Assembly (NCBI RefSeq): GCF_018917935.1 | Contig: NZ_JAHLPN010000001.1 | Coordinates: forward strand, 186,001-250,000 | Source of the DNA: Kineothrix sp. MSJ-39 | GTDB lineage: Bacteria > Bacillota > Clostridia > Lachnospirales > Lachnospiraceae | DNA: 64,000 nucleotides | Direction of reading: 5' to 3' | Shown: positions 47,810 through 56,426 of the stretch, piece by piece | Numbering within the stretch: position 1 is the stretch's first letter | How the letters are laid out: each line of letters opens with the position of its first letter | Notes under the pieces: model-generated | What the model was told of the DNA's origin: nothing | The model's database searches: none | Seen by the model: the letters and a program-made list of their open reading frames with translations, nothing else | Made by a program: the position numbers and the translations under genes

Positions 47810-48907
47810 CTATTTTACAACTACCGTCTTTGCTTTTGACCATGCGGAGGTATATTTTTTGCCATTGATCATTTTATATGTGCGGATCCTTACATAATAT
47901 TTCTGGTTCTTTTTCAGCTTTTTGATCGTTACCGTTTTCTTGGAGGCTGCTATCTTTTTTGTCTTTGCCTTTTTAAATTTCTTGTTTGTGGCATAAGACA
48001 GCTCATAACCGCTGACATTTTGTTTTTTCCATGTTGCGGTAAATGCTCTGTTTCCTTTTTTCACTTTGGTAAGCGTGGTACCGATCGGTGCCACGGTTTT
48101 GACATTCAGCTTGTATTCATACTGATCATCACTGTAATTGAAGATCTGGATATAATAAGTACCTGTGTATGGTGCAACCACATTCTGGTTGGTACCGTAA
48201 TCCTTCCAGGAGTTTCCAAGCTGTGCATCCTTGTCCAGAAGATAGGCAAGTGCCAGCTTCTGCAAAGGCCCGATACTGACCTGATAGGTCCATCCCTTTT
48301 TCAGTTCCACCCGGTATACATCACACATGTCCCTGTACTGCTCGGAAGCAACATTGGAAAAGCCGTCGCCAAGCTGTCCTGTATACTGTTTGTCCGTCTG
48401 GATCCTGGTTGCAGTTTCTTTTGTGTTATTGTATTCCTTTTCAAAACAGTCTCCCGCCTGAAAATCAAAGCTGTACGTCGATATCTGTAAGCCGCTGTTC
48501 CAGTACTGCATGTCTTCCTTTATATAATAAGTACCTGCGGTAAGACCGCATTTCCACTGCGCCGTCAGTCTCTCATCTACTTCATCCCTATAAATTGTGA
48601 TACATTTTCCACTCGCATCATATAATGTAAAATCCATGGCTAATATACCAAAATTCTGGTTGGTCGTCTTTTGAATCTTTGCTGTCAGCTGCCCGTCTGA
48701 CCGAAGTACCATCTTTGCAATAAACGGTGTATCATTCTCTCCCCATGCATGAGTCCCCCTCGCTGTTTCTGATACAGCAACTGCTCTCTGCATTTCCTGC
48801 ATCGTCAAATCTTCTTCCTGTGCATAAACCTGTCTGCCGCCTGCAATACCAAACAATAGTACGCAAACAATCATAACCAGTGCTTTTTGTAATCTTCTCT
48901 TTTTCAT
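47810..48907 (-). CDS. Secreted protein with PPC-like region and C-terminal FnIII domain
   Basis: 365 residues, start ATG after AGGGAGAGCATGAA. Signal peptide at residues 1-29 (KALVMIVCVLLFGIAGG, cut near VYA-QEED). The middle part, two stretches such as GTYYIKEDMQYWNSGLQIST and YTGTYYIQIFNYSDDQYEYK, resembles bacterial pre-peptidase (PPC) beta domains. The last 90 residues form a fibronectin type III domain (TTLTKVKKGNRAFTATWKKQ, YYVRIRTYKMINGKKYTSAW), Lys-rich, often found in Lachnospiraceae surface proteins. No enzyme domain and no sorting signal. Probably an extracellular or wall-bound adhesion/binding protein. Confidence 0.8.
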   Translation of the reverse strand: MKKRRLQKALVMIVCVLLFGIAGGRQVYAQEEDLTMQEMQRAVAVSETARGTHAWGENDTPFIAKMVLRSDGQLTAKIQKTTNQNFGILAMDFTLYDASGKCITIYRDEVDERLTAQWKCGLTAGTYYIKEDMQYWNSGLQISTYSFDFQAGDCFEKEYNNTKETATRIQTDKQYTGQLGDGFSNVASEQYRDMCDVYRVELKKGWTYQVSIGPLQKLALAYLLDKDAQLGNSWKDYGTNQNVVAPYTGTYYIQIFNYSDDQYEYKLNVKTVAPIGTTLTKVKKGNRAFTATWKKQNVSGYELSYATNKKFKKAKTKKIAASKKTVTIKKLKKNQKYYVRIRTYKMINGKKYTSAWSKAKTVVVK

Positions 48908-49070
48908 TTCATGCTCTCCCTATCATGTTATTGATAGAATAATCCTATCGTATCCTGCAAAAATCTACAAGTAAAAAAATGGTAAAGCCTTGTCTAAGGC
49001 AACCAAGCTAACAAAATATGCGCGAATATAGTACAAAATTGCCCTTTCTTGATTGTTCTTCCAAAAAAAC

Positions 49071-49099
49071 TTGTATTTCCACGAAAACTTGTCTACAAT
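49071..49099 (+). promoter_or_regulatory. SigA-type promoter of the NTF2/LytTR gene
   Basis: TTGTAT (49071-49076), 17-base spacer, TACAAT (49094-49099). AAAACTTGT occurs twice here (49066-49074 and 49084-49092), as a possible regulator site over the promoter. Confidence 0.7.
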
Positions 49100-49143
49100 G
49101 AATAAGTATGCTGAAAAAGCTTATTTAAGAAAGGAAATACAAC

Positions 49144-49986
49144 ATGGACACCAGAAAAATCGTTCAGAATTCAGTTGATATTTTAGTAAAATATTATGAA
49201 AATAACATCAAGCCTTTTGAAGATGCCATGGATGATGACATTCTTTGGATCGGACCACTGCAGGGACAGATGATCCGTGGGAAAAAGAATTTAGTAGATA
49301 CTTATGCATTGGAAGAACATAATCTGACCTTTGACGTATTTGATATGCAGGCTTCTGTCGTCTATTCCACCAAGCAGCATTGTGAAGTGCTTCTGACCTT
49401 TATTGTCGACACACATTATTCAGATCAATCCGTCGTACGTTGCAATCAACGAATCTTATTATCCTGGCAGCATTATATCGACCATACGGAATCCGGCAAG
49501 CGGATCAGCCATGACCTGATCCATAACTGCTTTATCGCAAATGCGATTCCGGCAGATACCAGAGATACCATTTATCCGGTTCATTTTACAGACTTGCCGT
49601 TCTCACAGGAATTTACTGTTGCACCAAACGGCAAGCATATCACGCTGCTCGGCAAACATAAACAACAGTTATACTTACTGGACAAGCAGATTGTCCGTAT
49701 CCAGAGCTACAAACGTGGCAGTAAGATCTACACACTGGATGGCACTTTTGAGTCAACCGAAGCTCCATCCCGTATTTTCAACGAATATCCGGATGTATTT
49801 GTGCGTGTACACAGTATGCATCTTGTCAATCCGATCTACGTACAGTCAGTGCGCAGATTCGCACTTCTTCTGCAGGACGGAACAGAGCTTCCGATCCCGG
49901 AGAAAAAATATACGGCCGTCAAACGGGAAATCGCGGAACGGCTTGGCATTTCCAAATTACCTAAGACAAAAAAACAGGAAGCGTAA
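49144..49986 (+). CDS. NTF2/SnoaL-like domain fused to LytTR DNA-binding domain
   Basis: 280 residues, start ATG after AAGAAAGGAAATACAAC. Residues about 1-150 read as an NTF2/SnoaL-like fold: a helix with SVDILVKYYENNIKPFEDAM, DDDILWIGPLQGQMIRGKKN, and strands such as EVLLTFIVDTHYSDQSVVRC. Residues about 165-270 are a LytTR domain: LLDKQIVRIQSYKRGSKIYT, PDVFVRVHSMHLVNPIYVQS and VRRFALLLQDGTELPIPEKK. LytTR usually follows a receiver domain; here the partner seems to be a small-molecule pocket, so a one-component regulator is likely. Targets unknown; its own promoter has a direct repeat. Confidence 0.8.
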   Translation: MDTRKIVQNSVDILVKYYENNIKPFEDAMDDDILWIGPLQGQMIRGKKNLVDTYALEEHNLTFDVFDMQASVVYSTKQHCEVLLTFIVDTHYSDQSVVRCNQRILLSWQHYIDHTESGKRISHDLIHNCFIANAIPADTRDTIYPVHFTDLPFSQEFTVAPNGKHITLLGKHKQQLYLLDKQIVRIQSYKRGSKIYTLDGTFESTEAPSRIFNEYPDVFVRVHSMHLVNPIYVQSVRRFALLLQDGTELPIPEKKYTAVKREIAERLGISKLPKTKKQEA

Positions 49987-49997
49987 CGCTTCCTGTT
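49973..49997 (-). terminator. Terminator of the Gfo/Idh gene, over the stop of the opposing gene
   Basis: AACAGGAAGCG and CGCTTCCTGTT form an 11-bp stem whose loop is the TAA stop of the LytTR gene. On the minus strand TTTTTTTG follows, so it mainly ends the dehydrogenase transcript; on the plus strand the T-run is weaker. Confidence 0.85.
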
Positions 49998-50028
49998 GCT
50001 TCCCGTTTTCTTTTTATCCCTGTCTTTT

Positions 50029-51033
50029 TCAGTTCTGCTCTTCTGTCTGTCCATCCTCTGTTTCACACGGATAAATAAGTCCGATTTTTTCCCGGATCTC
50101 ATCCATGGCATGCATCAGCCGCAGGGTTTCCTCATGCGGCATCGCCTCACAGGATAATGCTTTCCTCTTTAAAGCATCTCTGCAGGCAAGTACTTCATAT
50201 TCATAGCCCGAAATCTGCTTTGGACACTTCTTGTACTGGATCTTTTTATAATTGGCATCATATACTGTCATGGACTGGTAATTATTGATATTTTCTATGA
50301 CCATATATCCTTTTGTTCCCTGAATGATACCAAGTCTGTCACTGACTGCCACCATAGAGCTGTTCAATACTGCCATTCTGCCATCCTTATAGGTCAACGT
50401 TATGCTGTCCTGTGTATCGATACCGTCTTTGACCACTGCAGATGCATCAATTTTATCAATATCATTACCAAACAGCATGTATGCAAAATTCAGTGGATAG
50501 ATACCAACATCCAAGAGTGCACCGCCTGCCAGCTTCGGATCAACCAGTCTCTCTTTTTCCGTCATTTCATAGCCCAAATTTGCTGTCAGAAGCTTAGGCT
50601 GTCCGATCACACCTGAATCCAATGTCTGTTTGATTGTCTCATACATCGGTAGATAACGAACCCAGATTGCCTCCGTGATAAATACGCCTTTTTCTTTTGC
50701 ATAATCCAAAAGTTCCTGTGCCTGCGCCGCATTTACACAGAACGGTTTTTCTACAAGCACCGGTTTTCCGTAATCAATACACATTTTTGCATGTGTCAGA
50801 TGCAGCGTATGCGGCGTTGCAATATAAACGAGATCCAGCTTTTTATCCTGCAGCATTTCTTCATAACTGCCATATGCTTTTGTCATACCATGCTCAAATG
50901 CAAATGCCTGTGCTTTTTCCAGACTTCTGGATGCGATCGCATATGCTTCCACACCTCTTGTTTTACGCAGTGTTTCCGCCATGATCGCAGCAATCCTGCC
51001 TGCTCCGATAATACCCACTCTCATTTTTGCCAT
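50029..51033 (-). CDS. Gfo/Idh/MocA-family oxidoreductase
   Basis: 334 residues, start ATG 8 bases after AGGAGG. MRVGIIGAGRIAAIMAETLR is the NAD(P) loop; DLVYIATPHTLHLTHAKMCI and YGKPVLVEKPFCVNAAQAQE (the conserved EKP) follow; GGALLDVGIYPLNFAYMLFG holds the catalytic D-x-G-x-Y-P pattern. The family oxidises or reduces sugars, inositols and similar compounds. No sugar gene is adjacent, so the substrate is unknown. Converges with the LytTR gene. Confidence 0.92.
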   Translation of the reverse strand: MAKMRVGIIGAGRIAAIMAETLRKTRGVEAYAIASRSLEKAQAFAFEHGMTKAYGSYEEMLQDKKLDLVYIATPHTLHLTHAKMCIDYGKPVLVEKPFCVNAAQAQELLDYAKEKGVFITEAIWVRYLPMYETIKQTLDSGVIGQPKLLTANLGYEMTEKERLVDPKLAGGALLDVGIYPLNFAYMLFGNDIDKIDASAVVKDGIDTQDSITLTYKDGRMAVLNSSMVAVSDRLGIIQGTKGYMVIENINNYQSMTVYDANYKKIQYKKCPKQISGYEYEVLACRDALKRKALSCEAMPHEETLRLMHAMDEIREKIGLIYPCETEDGQTEEQN

Positions 51034-51126
51034 CTGTTGTACCTCCTGTTTTATGGTCTGTTATATCTTTTTTTATTTCATTCCCGTTTCTGCTTTTATT
51101 TTATCTTTTTTTCCTGTATAACACAA

Positions 51127-51155
51127 GAAAACGCAGGTAAAAATCCTGCGTTTTC
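51127..51155 (-). terminator. Terminator downstream of the SH3-domain gene
   Basis: GAAAACGCAGG (51127-51137) pairs with CCTGCGTTTTC (51145-51155); on the minus strand TTTTCTTGTG covers the 3' side. Confidence 0.82.
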
Positions 51156-51210
51156 CATAATTTTTATAATTCGGTTTTATTTCATCATTGTGTGAAAAAT
51201 GCACAGCCTG

Positions 51211-52512
51211 TTATTCCACAAATTCAGTCTTTACATAACCTGTCTGTCCGTTAAAGGAAATCTTGCACCAGCCGTCAGCCTGTTCCATGATCAGATCATA
51301 ATGCTCACCCTGATATGCCACACCAATCTTATCTGAAGTTTCAGAAGAAGATTTTCTGACATTGACGGTTTCCTTGATCGTAACTTTTCCTTTTGCCGTC
51401 AGACTTGTTGTTCCTGCAGTTTCTGTCTGGCTGTCATCTGTCTGGGTTTCTTCCTGTGGTTGCTCTGCGGAAGCATCTGTTGCACCTGCAGCCTGTAAAT
51501 ATTCACTCTTTACATAGCCATCCCCGCCGTTGTAACTGATACGGCTCCAGCCATTCTCTTTTGCTTCATATCTTGTTACGGTTTCGCCCATGGCGATCTG
51601 TCCGATCCTGTCGGCATTTTCGCTGTCAGAGCTTCTGACATTGACGGTATCTGTAGCAGTTACCTGCTCTTCCATTACATTTTCTGCCGGCTGTTCTTCT
51701 GCAGGCTGCTGCTCCTGTGCAGCATCAGTCGCATCTGTTGCTTCTTCCGTATTACCCTCTGCCTGTGCCATTGCCTGGCTTACTTCTTCATCCAGCTTTG
51801 CAGACAGGTTGTCCATGAAGCTGCTCAAATCTGCATCTGCATCAATGGCTTCTGCATATTTTGTCTCTACCATGCTGAACAGATCAACTACATCATCCTG
51901 TGCCACGATAGACTTGATATAAGCAGTTGTATTGTCGTCCAGATCTCCGTCACAGATATACAAGCTGCCATCTTCTCTCGGGCAGATATATAAGGTTGTC
52001 AGACCCGGAGCCAGTGTATTGATATCTTTAAACTTGATCTCATAATAAGCAAATGCCACATAAGAATTGGTCAGCGGACCCGGTTTTGTGTAAACCTTGA
52101 TATTGTCAAATTCGTCAATATAAGCACTTTCTTTTTCAATCTTGATCAGGTCTTCCTGTGCTGCAGTATCTTTCATGGCAGTGATTGCTGCCGTATCACC
52201 TGTTGTCATAGCGGCAAAATACTGATTTACAAGTGCATTGACATCTGCGTATGCATCTTCTTCCAGCGCTACGTCAGGTACTGTATAATCCGGTGCACCG
52301 GCTGTCTGGTTCTCGCTGACGGAATCTGTTGAGATTTCATTATCTGCACCGCCATCCTCTTTCTTTGAACAGGATACCGCAACAATGATCACAACGATCA
52401 GAGCGATCAAAATTGCAATAACGGAATAAAAAGTTCTGGAATATACCTTGTCTTCCTTTAAACGTTTTCCAAGTTTCTGGAAATAAAGGGAAAGTTTATT
52501 ATCTGATTTCAT
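51211..52512 (-). CDS. Membrane-anchored protein with two bacterial SH3 domains
   Basis: 433 residues from the ATG at 52510-52512, 8 bases after AGGAG; a GTG 3 codons upstream is too close. One membrane segment (residues about 29-48, FYSVIAILIALIVVIIVAVS) and Cys just behind it. A domain of about 150 residues follows (DVNALVNQYFAAMTTGDTAA ... YICPREDGSLYICDGDL), unrecognised but nuclear-transport-like in pattern. A Glu/Gln/Ala-rich linker leads to SH3b domain 1 (VNVRSSDSENADRIGQIAMG, YVKSEYL) and SH3b domain 2 (VNVRKSSSETSDKIGVAYQG, TGYVKTEFVE). SH3b domains bind peptidoglycan; a wall-sensing or anchoring role is inferred. Confidence 0.85.
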   Translation of the reverse strand: MKSDNKLSLYFQKLGKRLKEDKVYSRTFYSVIAILIALIVVIIVAVSCSKKEDGGADNEISTDSVSENQTAGAPDYTVPDVALEEDAYADVNALVNQYFAAMTTGDTAAITAMKDTAAQEDLIKIEKESAYIDEFDNIKVYTKPGPLTNSYVAFAYYEIKFKDINTLAPGLTTLYICPREDGSLYICDGDLDDNTTAYIKSIVAQDDVVDLFSMVETKYAEAIDADADLSSFMDNLSAKLDEEVSQAMAQAEGNTEEATDATDAAQEQQPAEEQPAENVMEEQVTATDTVNVRSSDSENADRIGQIAMGETVTRYEAKENGWSRISYNGGDGYVKSEYLQAAGATDASAEQPQEETQTDDSQTETAGTTSLTAKGKVTIKETVNVRKSSSETSDKIGVAYQGEHYDLIMEQADGWCKISFNGQTGYVKTEFVE

Positions 52513-52542
52513 ATCATTCACTCCTAACTAAGAGGCTTCTTT

Positions 52543-52637
52543 CATCCTCCCGTATCCGGGATTTCTATTTGCTCTTACTACTACGGGATGCGCAGCATCA
52601 TAATTGCCTTCGGCAATGGCTGCGCAAAGTAGTAAGG
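52543..52637. repeat. Tandem hairpin repeat unit 1
   Basis: 95-base unit starting CATCCTCCCGTATCCGGG. Its second half folds as nested stems: TACTACT/AGTAGTA, TGCGCAGC/GCTGCGCA and ATTGCC-TTCG-GGCAAT. Differs from unit 2 at a few positions only. It lies downstream of tRNA-Arg and upstream of the SH3 gene. Confidence 0.85.
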
Positions 52638-52733
52638 CATCCTCCCGTATCCGAGATTTCTATTTGCTCTTACTACATACGGGATGCGCAGCATCATAAT
52701 TGCCTGCGGCAATGGCTGCGCAAAGTAGTAAGG
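52638..52733. repeat. Tandem hairpin repeat unit 2
   Basis: 96-base near-copy of unit 1: CCGAG for CCGGG, CTACATACGGG for CTACTACGGG, and TGCGGCA for TTCGGCA in the loop. A third partial unit follows (CATCCTCCCACTTCGTGGG, later CTCCTTACTAC), up to the tRNA 3' end. Confidence 0.85.
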
Positions 52734-52770
52734 CATCCTCCCACTTCGTGGGTCCCTCCTTACTACATAG

Positions 52771-52842
52771 CGTACCCAAGAGGAATCGAACCCCCATCGG
52801 CTGAACCGGAATCAGCTGTTTTATCCGTTAAACTATGGGTAC
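52771..52842 (-). tRNA. tRNA-Arg (anticodon CCG)
   Basis: Minus strand: acceptor GTACCCA/TGGGTAC, D-stem GTTT/AAAC, anticodon stem GCTGA/TCAGC around TTCCGGT (anticodon CCG), T-loop TTCGATT closed by GGGGG/CCTCT with G-U pairs, discriminator G. No CCA is encoded. Reads CGG codons. Followed at once by the partial hairpin repeat unit. Confidence 0.95.
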
Positions 52843-52947
52843 AAGGTGTAACGTGTATTTGTTACAATTTTGTTACACAAGTGGTATCATAGCACACTTT
52901 TTCTCAAATAGCAAGTAACATCAGCCAGCACACAAAATCTTCATAAT

Positions 52948-53817
52948 TTATGCCTGCAGTAAAAGCTGTATTTCCTCTTTATAAGGTGGAATTGTCTTTT
53001 TTGTTTCTCCTTCCGCACAAAGATACGGTGTTTCCAGAATTTTCGGAATCTGCAAAAAGCGCGGATCATGCACTACTTTATATAATGTATCAAAACCAAT
53101 CTCACCTTTTCCGATATTGGCATGGCGGTCTTTCTGTGCCCCGCATGGATTCATGCTGTCATTGATATGGAACACTGCGATCTGGGAAAGCCCGATCACT
53201 TCATCAAACTTTTGGAACACACTCTCGTAGTCATGCACCAGATCATATCCCGCATCGTGGACATGACAGGTATCAAAGCAGACTCTGAACCTGTCTTTTT
53301 TCTGTACGCCGTCATAGATCATCCGAAGTTCTTCAAACGTCCGTCCGATCTCTCCGCCTTTTCCCGCCATTGTTTCGAGTGCGATCAGTACGTCACTGTC
53401 ATCCTCCGCAAGTACTGTATTGAGCCCTTTCACAAGCTGTGCAATACCCGCTTCCGGCCCCGCACCCAGATGAGAGCCCGGATGCAGCACAAGGATTTTA
53501 CTCTGAAAAGCCGCCACACGCTTCAACTCCTGTGCCAGAAATGAAACACCAAAGGTATACGTATCCGGCTTTACGGTATTTGCCAGATTGATGATATAAG
53601 GCGCGTGAATAATGATCTCCTTTACGCCGCATTCCTTTGCATAGGCAAGACCCTCTGCCAGACGAAGCTCCGATACATCCTTCCGCCGCGTATTCTGCGG
53701 TGCTCCCGTATAGACCATCAGTGCATTGGCACCATAGCTTTCCGCCTCTTTGACGGAACCTAAAAACATTTCTTTCCCGGACATCCCCACATGGGAGCCC
53801 AATATGATTTCACTCAT
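52948..53817 (-). CDS. nfo: Endonuclease IV (AP endonuclease)
   Basis: 289 residues, start ATG after AAGGAGTAAAC. It nicks DNA at abasic sites. Zinc-site blocks: LVLHPGSHLGAGPEAGI, IALETMAGKGGEIGRTFEEL, RVCFDTCHVHDAGYDLV and FHINDSMNPCGAQKDRHANI followed by GKGEIG. It lies 17 bases after ruvB and ends the repair operon. Confidence 0.96.
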   Translation of the reverse strand: MSEIILGSHVGMSGKEMFLGSVKEAESYGANALMVYTGAPQNTRRKDVSELRLAEGLAYAKECGVKEIIIHAPYIINLANTVKPDTYTFGVSFLAQELKRVAAFQSKILVLHPGSHLGAGPEAGIAQLVKGLNTVLAEDDSDVLIALETMAGKGGEIGRTFEELRMIYDGVQKKDRFRVCFDTCHVHDAGYDLVHDYESVFQKFDEVIGLSQIAVFHINDSMNPCGAQKDRHANIGKGEIGFDTLYKVVHDPRFLQIPKILETPYLCAEGETKKTIPPYKEEIQLLLQA

Positions 53818-53834
53818 GTTTACTCCTTATCCTG

Positions 53835-54830
53835 TCAGGGTGTTTCCCTGTGAAAATGTGCATACGCCGCATCTGTTACCACACGTCCTCTTGGCGTCCG
53901 GTTGAGAAGCCCGTTTAAGATCAGATACGGCTCATAAACATCTTCAATCGTGCCTGCATCTTCCCCGGTCGCTGCGGCAAGTGTATCCAGTCCGACAGGA
54001 CCACCACTGAATTTATCGATCATGGTAAGCAGGATATTCTGATCGACATGATCCAGTCCCAGCTTATCCACGCCCAGCAGATCCAGCGCGGTATCTGCCA
54101 CCTTTTTCGTGATCACGCCATCGTATTTGACCTGCGCAAAGTCTCTAACACGCTTTAAGATACGATTGGCAAGACGCGGCGTTCCGCGGCTTCTTCTGGC
54201 AAGCTCGTAAGCGCCGTCTTCTTCTATCTCTACCTCCAGAATTCTGGCAGAATGCAGGATGATCTGTTTGAGCTCTTCCACTGTATAAAATTCCAGCTTG
54301 TGGATCACACCGAATCTGTCACGCAGCGGTGCTGTCAGAAGCCCGGCTCTGGTCGTCGCCCCGACAAGTGTAAACCTGGGCAGATCCAGACGGATCGATC
54401 TGGCACTTGTTCCTTTTCCGATCATAATATCGATCGCAAAATCCTCCATTGCCGGATATAACACTTCTTCTACCTGTCTGTTCAGCCGGTGGATCTCATC
54501 CACAAAAAGGACATCCCCTTCCTGCAGATTGTTTAAGATTGCCGCCATTTCGCCCGGCTTTTCGATTGCAGGCCCACTTGTTACTTTGATATTCACGCCC
54601 ATTTCATTGGCTATGATCCCCGCAAGCGTTGTCTTACCAAGTCCGGGCGGTCCGTATAAAAGGACATGATCGAGGGAATCCCCACGCTGCTTTGCCGCCT
54701 CAATAAACACCTTCATATTTTCCTTGGCTTTTTGTTGACCAATATAGTCATCCAGAAGCTGTGGACGCAGTGTTTCTTCTACCTTGCTGTCCTCCGGTGT
54801 GAAATTTGTCTCTATGATTCTACCAGCCAT
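53835..54830 (-). CDS. ruvB: Holliday junction branch-migration helicase RuvB
   Basis: 331 residues. AAA+ motor of Ruv[23 protein letters not shown] opens the protein; [20 protein letters not shown] is Walker [21 protein letters not shown] Walker [21 protein letters not shown] sensor 1 and [20 protein letters not shown] sensor 2. 38 bases after ruvA. The operon promoter carries a LexA-type box. Confidence 0.97.
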   Translation of the reverse strand: MAGRIIETNFTPEDSKVEETLRPQLLDDYIGQQKAKENMKVFIEAAKQRGDSLDHVLLYGPPGLGKTTLAGIIANEMGVNIKVTSGPAIEKPGEMAAILNNLQEGDVLFVDEIHRLNRQVEEVLYPAMEDFAIDIMIGKGTSARSIRLDLPRFTLVGATTRAGLLTAPLRDRFGVIHKLEFYTVEELKQIILHSARILEVEIEEDGAYELARRSRGTPRLANRILKRVRDFAQVKYDGVITKKVADTALDLLGVDKLGLDHVDQNILLTMIDKFSGGPVGLDTLAAATGEDAGTIEDVYEPYLILNGLLNRTPRGRVVTDAAYAHFHRETP

Positions 54831-54868
54831 CTTATCTTTTCTCCGTCATTTCTTTCCTAATAAATATA

Positions 54869-55483
54869 TTACATAAGATATTTCAATGCAGCCTTTAAAA
54901 TATCCTCCACATCCACATCCATATCCGCATTTGGATCTGCCTGTTTCACTGCCTTTGCCGCATCCATACTGCTATAGCCAAGTGCAGTCAGAGCTTCTAT
55001 CGCATCCTTACGGTTATTCGGCTCTGCGCTTCCCACAGATTCATCCGCAAGCTGTCCCAGCAGCGTATCTGCCTGATAATCCAGTTCTACCTTGTCCTTC
55101 AGCTCCAGTACAAGGCGTTCTGCTGTCTTTTTGCCAATACCCGGTGCTTTGGAAATTGTCTTGATATCCCCCGCGTAGATCGCATAGCGCAGATCCTCCG
55201 CTGAAAATGCAGACAAAATGGAAGCTGCCCCTTTTGGTCCTATTCCGCTGACTGTGATCAGCTTTTTAAACAGAGACAGCTCATCTTTACTGATGAAGCC
55301 GTATAACTGAAACGCATCTTCCTTGACATAGGTGTAAGTATAGATCTTTACTTCACTGCCAAGTGCCAGCATCTGCGATGCCAGCGCACCGCCTGCCAGA
55401 ATGCGGATCCCCAGACCATTGACATCTACGATCACGCAGTCTTCTTCTATTTCTTCCAAAATACCTTTTACATATCCGATCAT
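54869..55483 (-). CDS. ruvA: Holliday junction-binding protein RuvA
   Basis: 204 residues, start ATG after GGTAAGGAACAGAATAT. Domain I: MIGYVKGILEEIEEDCVIVD, EDAFQLYGFISKDELSLFKK; domain II has two helix-hairpin-helix motifs (ITVSGIGPKGAASILSAF; ISKAPGIGKKTAERLVLELK); domain III (AIEALTALGYSSMDAAKAVK) binds RuvB. Co-transcribed with ruvB; ruvC is not in this window. Confidence 0.97.
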   Translation of the reverse strand: MIGYVKGILEEIEEDCVIVDVNGLGIRILAGGALASQMLALGSEVKIYTYTYVKEDAFQLYGFISKDELSLFKKLITVSGIGPKGAASILSAFSAEDLRYAIYAGDIKTISKAPGIGKKTAERLVLELKDKVELDYQADTLLGQLADESVGSAEPNNRKDAIEALTALGYSSMDAAKAVKQADPNADMDVDVEDILKAALKYLM

Positions 55484-55501
55484 ATATTCTGTTCCTTACC
55501 T

Positions 55502-55990
55502 TTATCTTTTTATGATATCCCGTCTGTCATACATTAGCTGTCCCAGAATCCCGTTACAAAGTCCTGTTATCATGCCCATGAGCAGCAGATACGGCAGATA
55601 ATACCACATGGCTGTTCCAAGGAGTACAAGTGCCACCAAGAACTGCCCTATATTATGAAAAATACCGCCCAGCACACTGACCGCTCTGATGGGAAGCCGC
55701 CGCTTCTTTGCCAGCCACATGACCAGAAAGCTGACCGTTGCGCCCGCCAGACTGTATAGAATGCTGAACAGATTGCCAAATAAAAAGCCCGAAAGCAGAA
55801 TGCGGAGCACATTCACGCAGATTGCCTCTTTTGCGCCCATCAGGTAAAGCAATAACAAGACCACCATATTGGGCAGACCCAGTTTCGCGCCCGGAATGCC
55901 TACAAAAACGGGCAGGATACTTTCTATATAAGACAAAATCATGGCAAGTGCCACGCACAGTCCCAAAACCGTTATTTTCTTTGTCTGCAA
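55502..55990 (-). CDS. Gx transporter family (HepT-like) membrane protein
   Basis: 162 residues. The start is a TTG at 55988-55990, 9 bases after AGAGG. About five helices; the family is also named heptaprenyl diphosphate synthase component I, but it looks like an ECF-type substrate-binding membrane subunit. LPVFVGIPGAKLGLPNMVVL is the family signature. It lies between the NusG-II gene and ruvA. In Clostridia the same two proteins often stand near apbE or flavin-linked redox genes; the presence before ruvAB is likely an operon joining. Confidence 0.85.
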   Translation of the reverse strand: MQTKKITVLGLCVALAMILSYIESILPVFVGIPGAKLGLPNMVVLLLLYLMGAKEAICVNVLRILLSGFLFGNLFSILYSLAGATVSFLVMWLAKKRRLPIRAVSVLGGIFHNIGQFLVALVLLGTAMWYYLPYLLLMGMITGLCNGILGQLMYDRRDIIKR

Positions 55991-56003
55991 TTCACTTTAC
56001 CTC

Positions 56004-56375
56004 TCATGCATCCAACTGTTTTTCACCCGCACCTGTTATCTGCACGATAAGCTTATGCGGCAGACAGATAATGCTCTGCCCGTTTTGCGAAATTGCCATG
56101 GAACGGACACAAACCTGATTTTTGCAGTCGGAAGCCGTTACGCTTGCCTGCCCGTCTTTGATCGTCAGTTCATTATAGCCGTACTCTGTTTCTATTCGGA
56201 TCACCTGTTCCTGTTTGAGGCTGTATGAACCGTAACTTTCTCCGTCCACTGTCACCACGACCTGTGCTGCTCCATCCGTGCTGAATGCATTTTGTACGGC
56301 GATCAGAAGCCCTGCCAGCAGCAGAACAAAAATACAGATTGTCATTGTCGGATGCTTTTTTATCATCTTTTTCAT
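56004..56375 (-). CDS. NusG domain II-containing membrane-anchored protein
   Basis: 123 residues. One membrane helix (residues about 11-28, TICIFVLLLAGLLIAVQNAF) and an extracytoplasmic NusG-II beta domain (VVTVDGESYGSYSLKQEQVI, VTASDCKNQVCVRSMAISQN, SIICLPHKLIVQITGAG) with three Cys residues. Stand-alone NusG-II proteins of this type accompany Gx transporters. First gene of the ruvAB-nfo operon. There is no ribosome binding site before the ATG, and a housekeeping promoter lies so close that its transcript would be leaderless. Confidence 0.86.
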   Translation of the reverse strand: MKKMIKKHPTMTICIFVLLLAGLLIAVQNAFSTDGAAQVVVTVDGESYGSYSLKQEQVIRIETEYGYNELTIKDGQASVTASDCKNQVCVRSMAISQNGQSIICLPHKLIVQITGAGEKQLDA

Positions 56376-56383
56376 ACTTGTTT

Positions 56384-56412
56384 ATAGTACCATGTTCCCA
56401 TGCATTTGGCAA
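56384..56412 (-). promoter_or_regulatory. SigA-type promoter P2 of the NusG-II/ruvAB operon, leaderless
   Basis: TTGCCA (56407-56412), 17-base spacer, TACTAT (56384-56389) preceded by TGG. Only 8 bases separate the -10 from the ATG at 56375, so transcription should start at 0-2 bases before it. Confidence 0.6.
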
Positions 56413-56426
56413 TGATTACAGCGCAT

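Noticed and set aside
52543-52733. CRISPR array from the tandem units
   Set aside because: Whole 95-bp units repeat with no unique spacers, and no cas genes are in the window.
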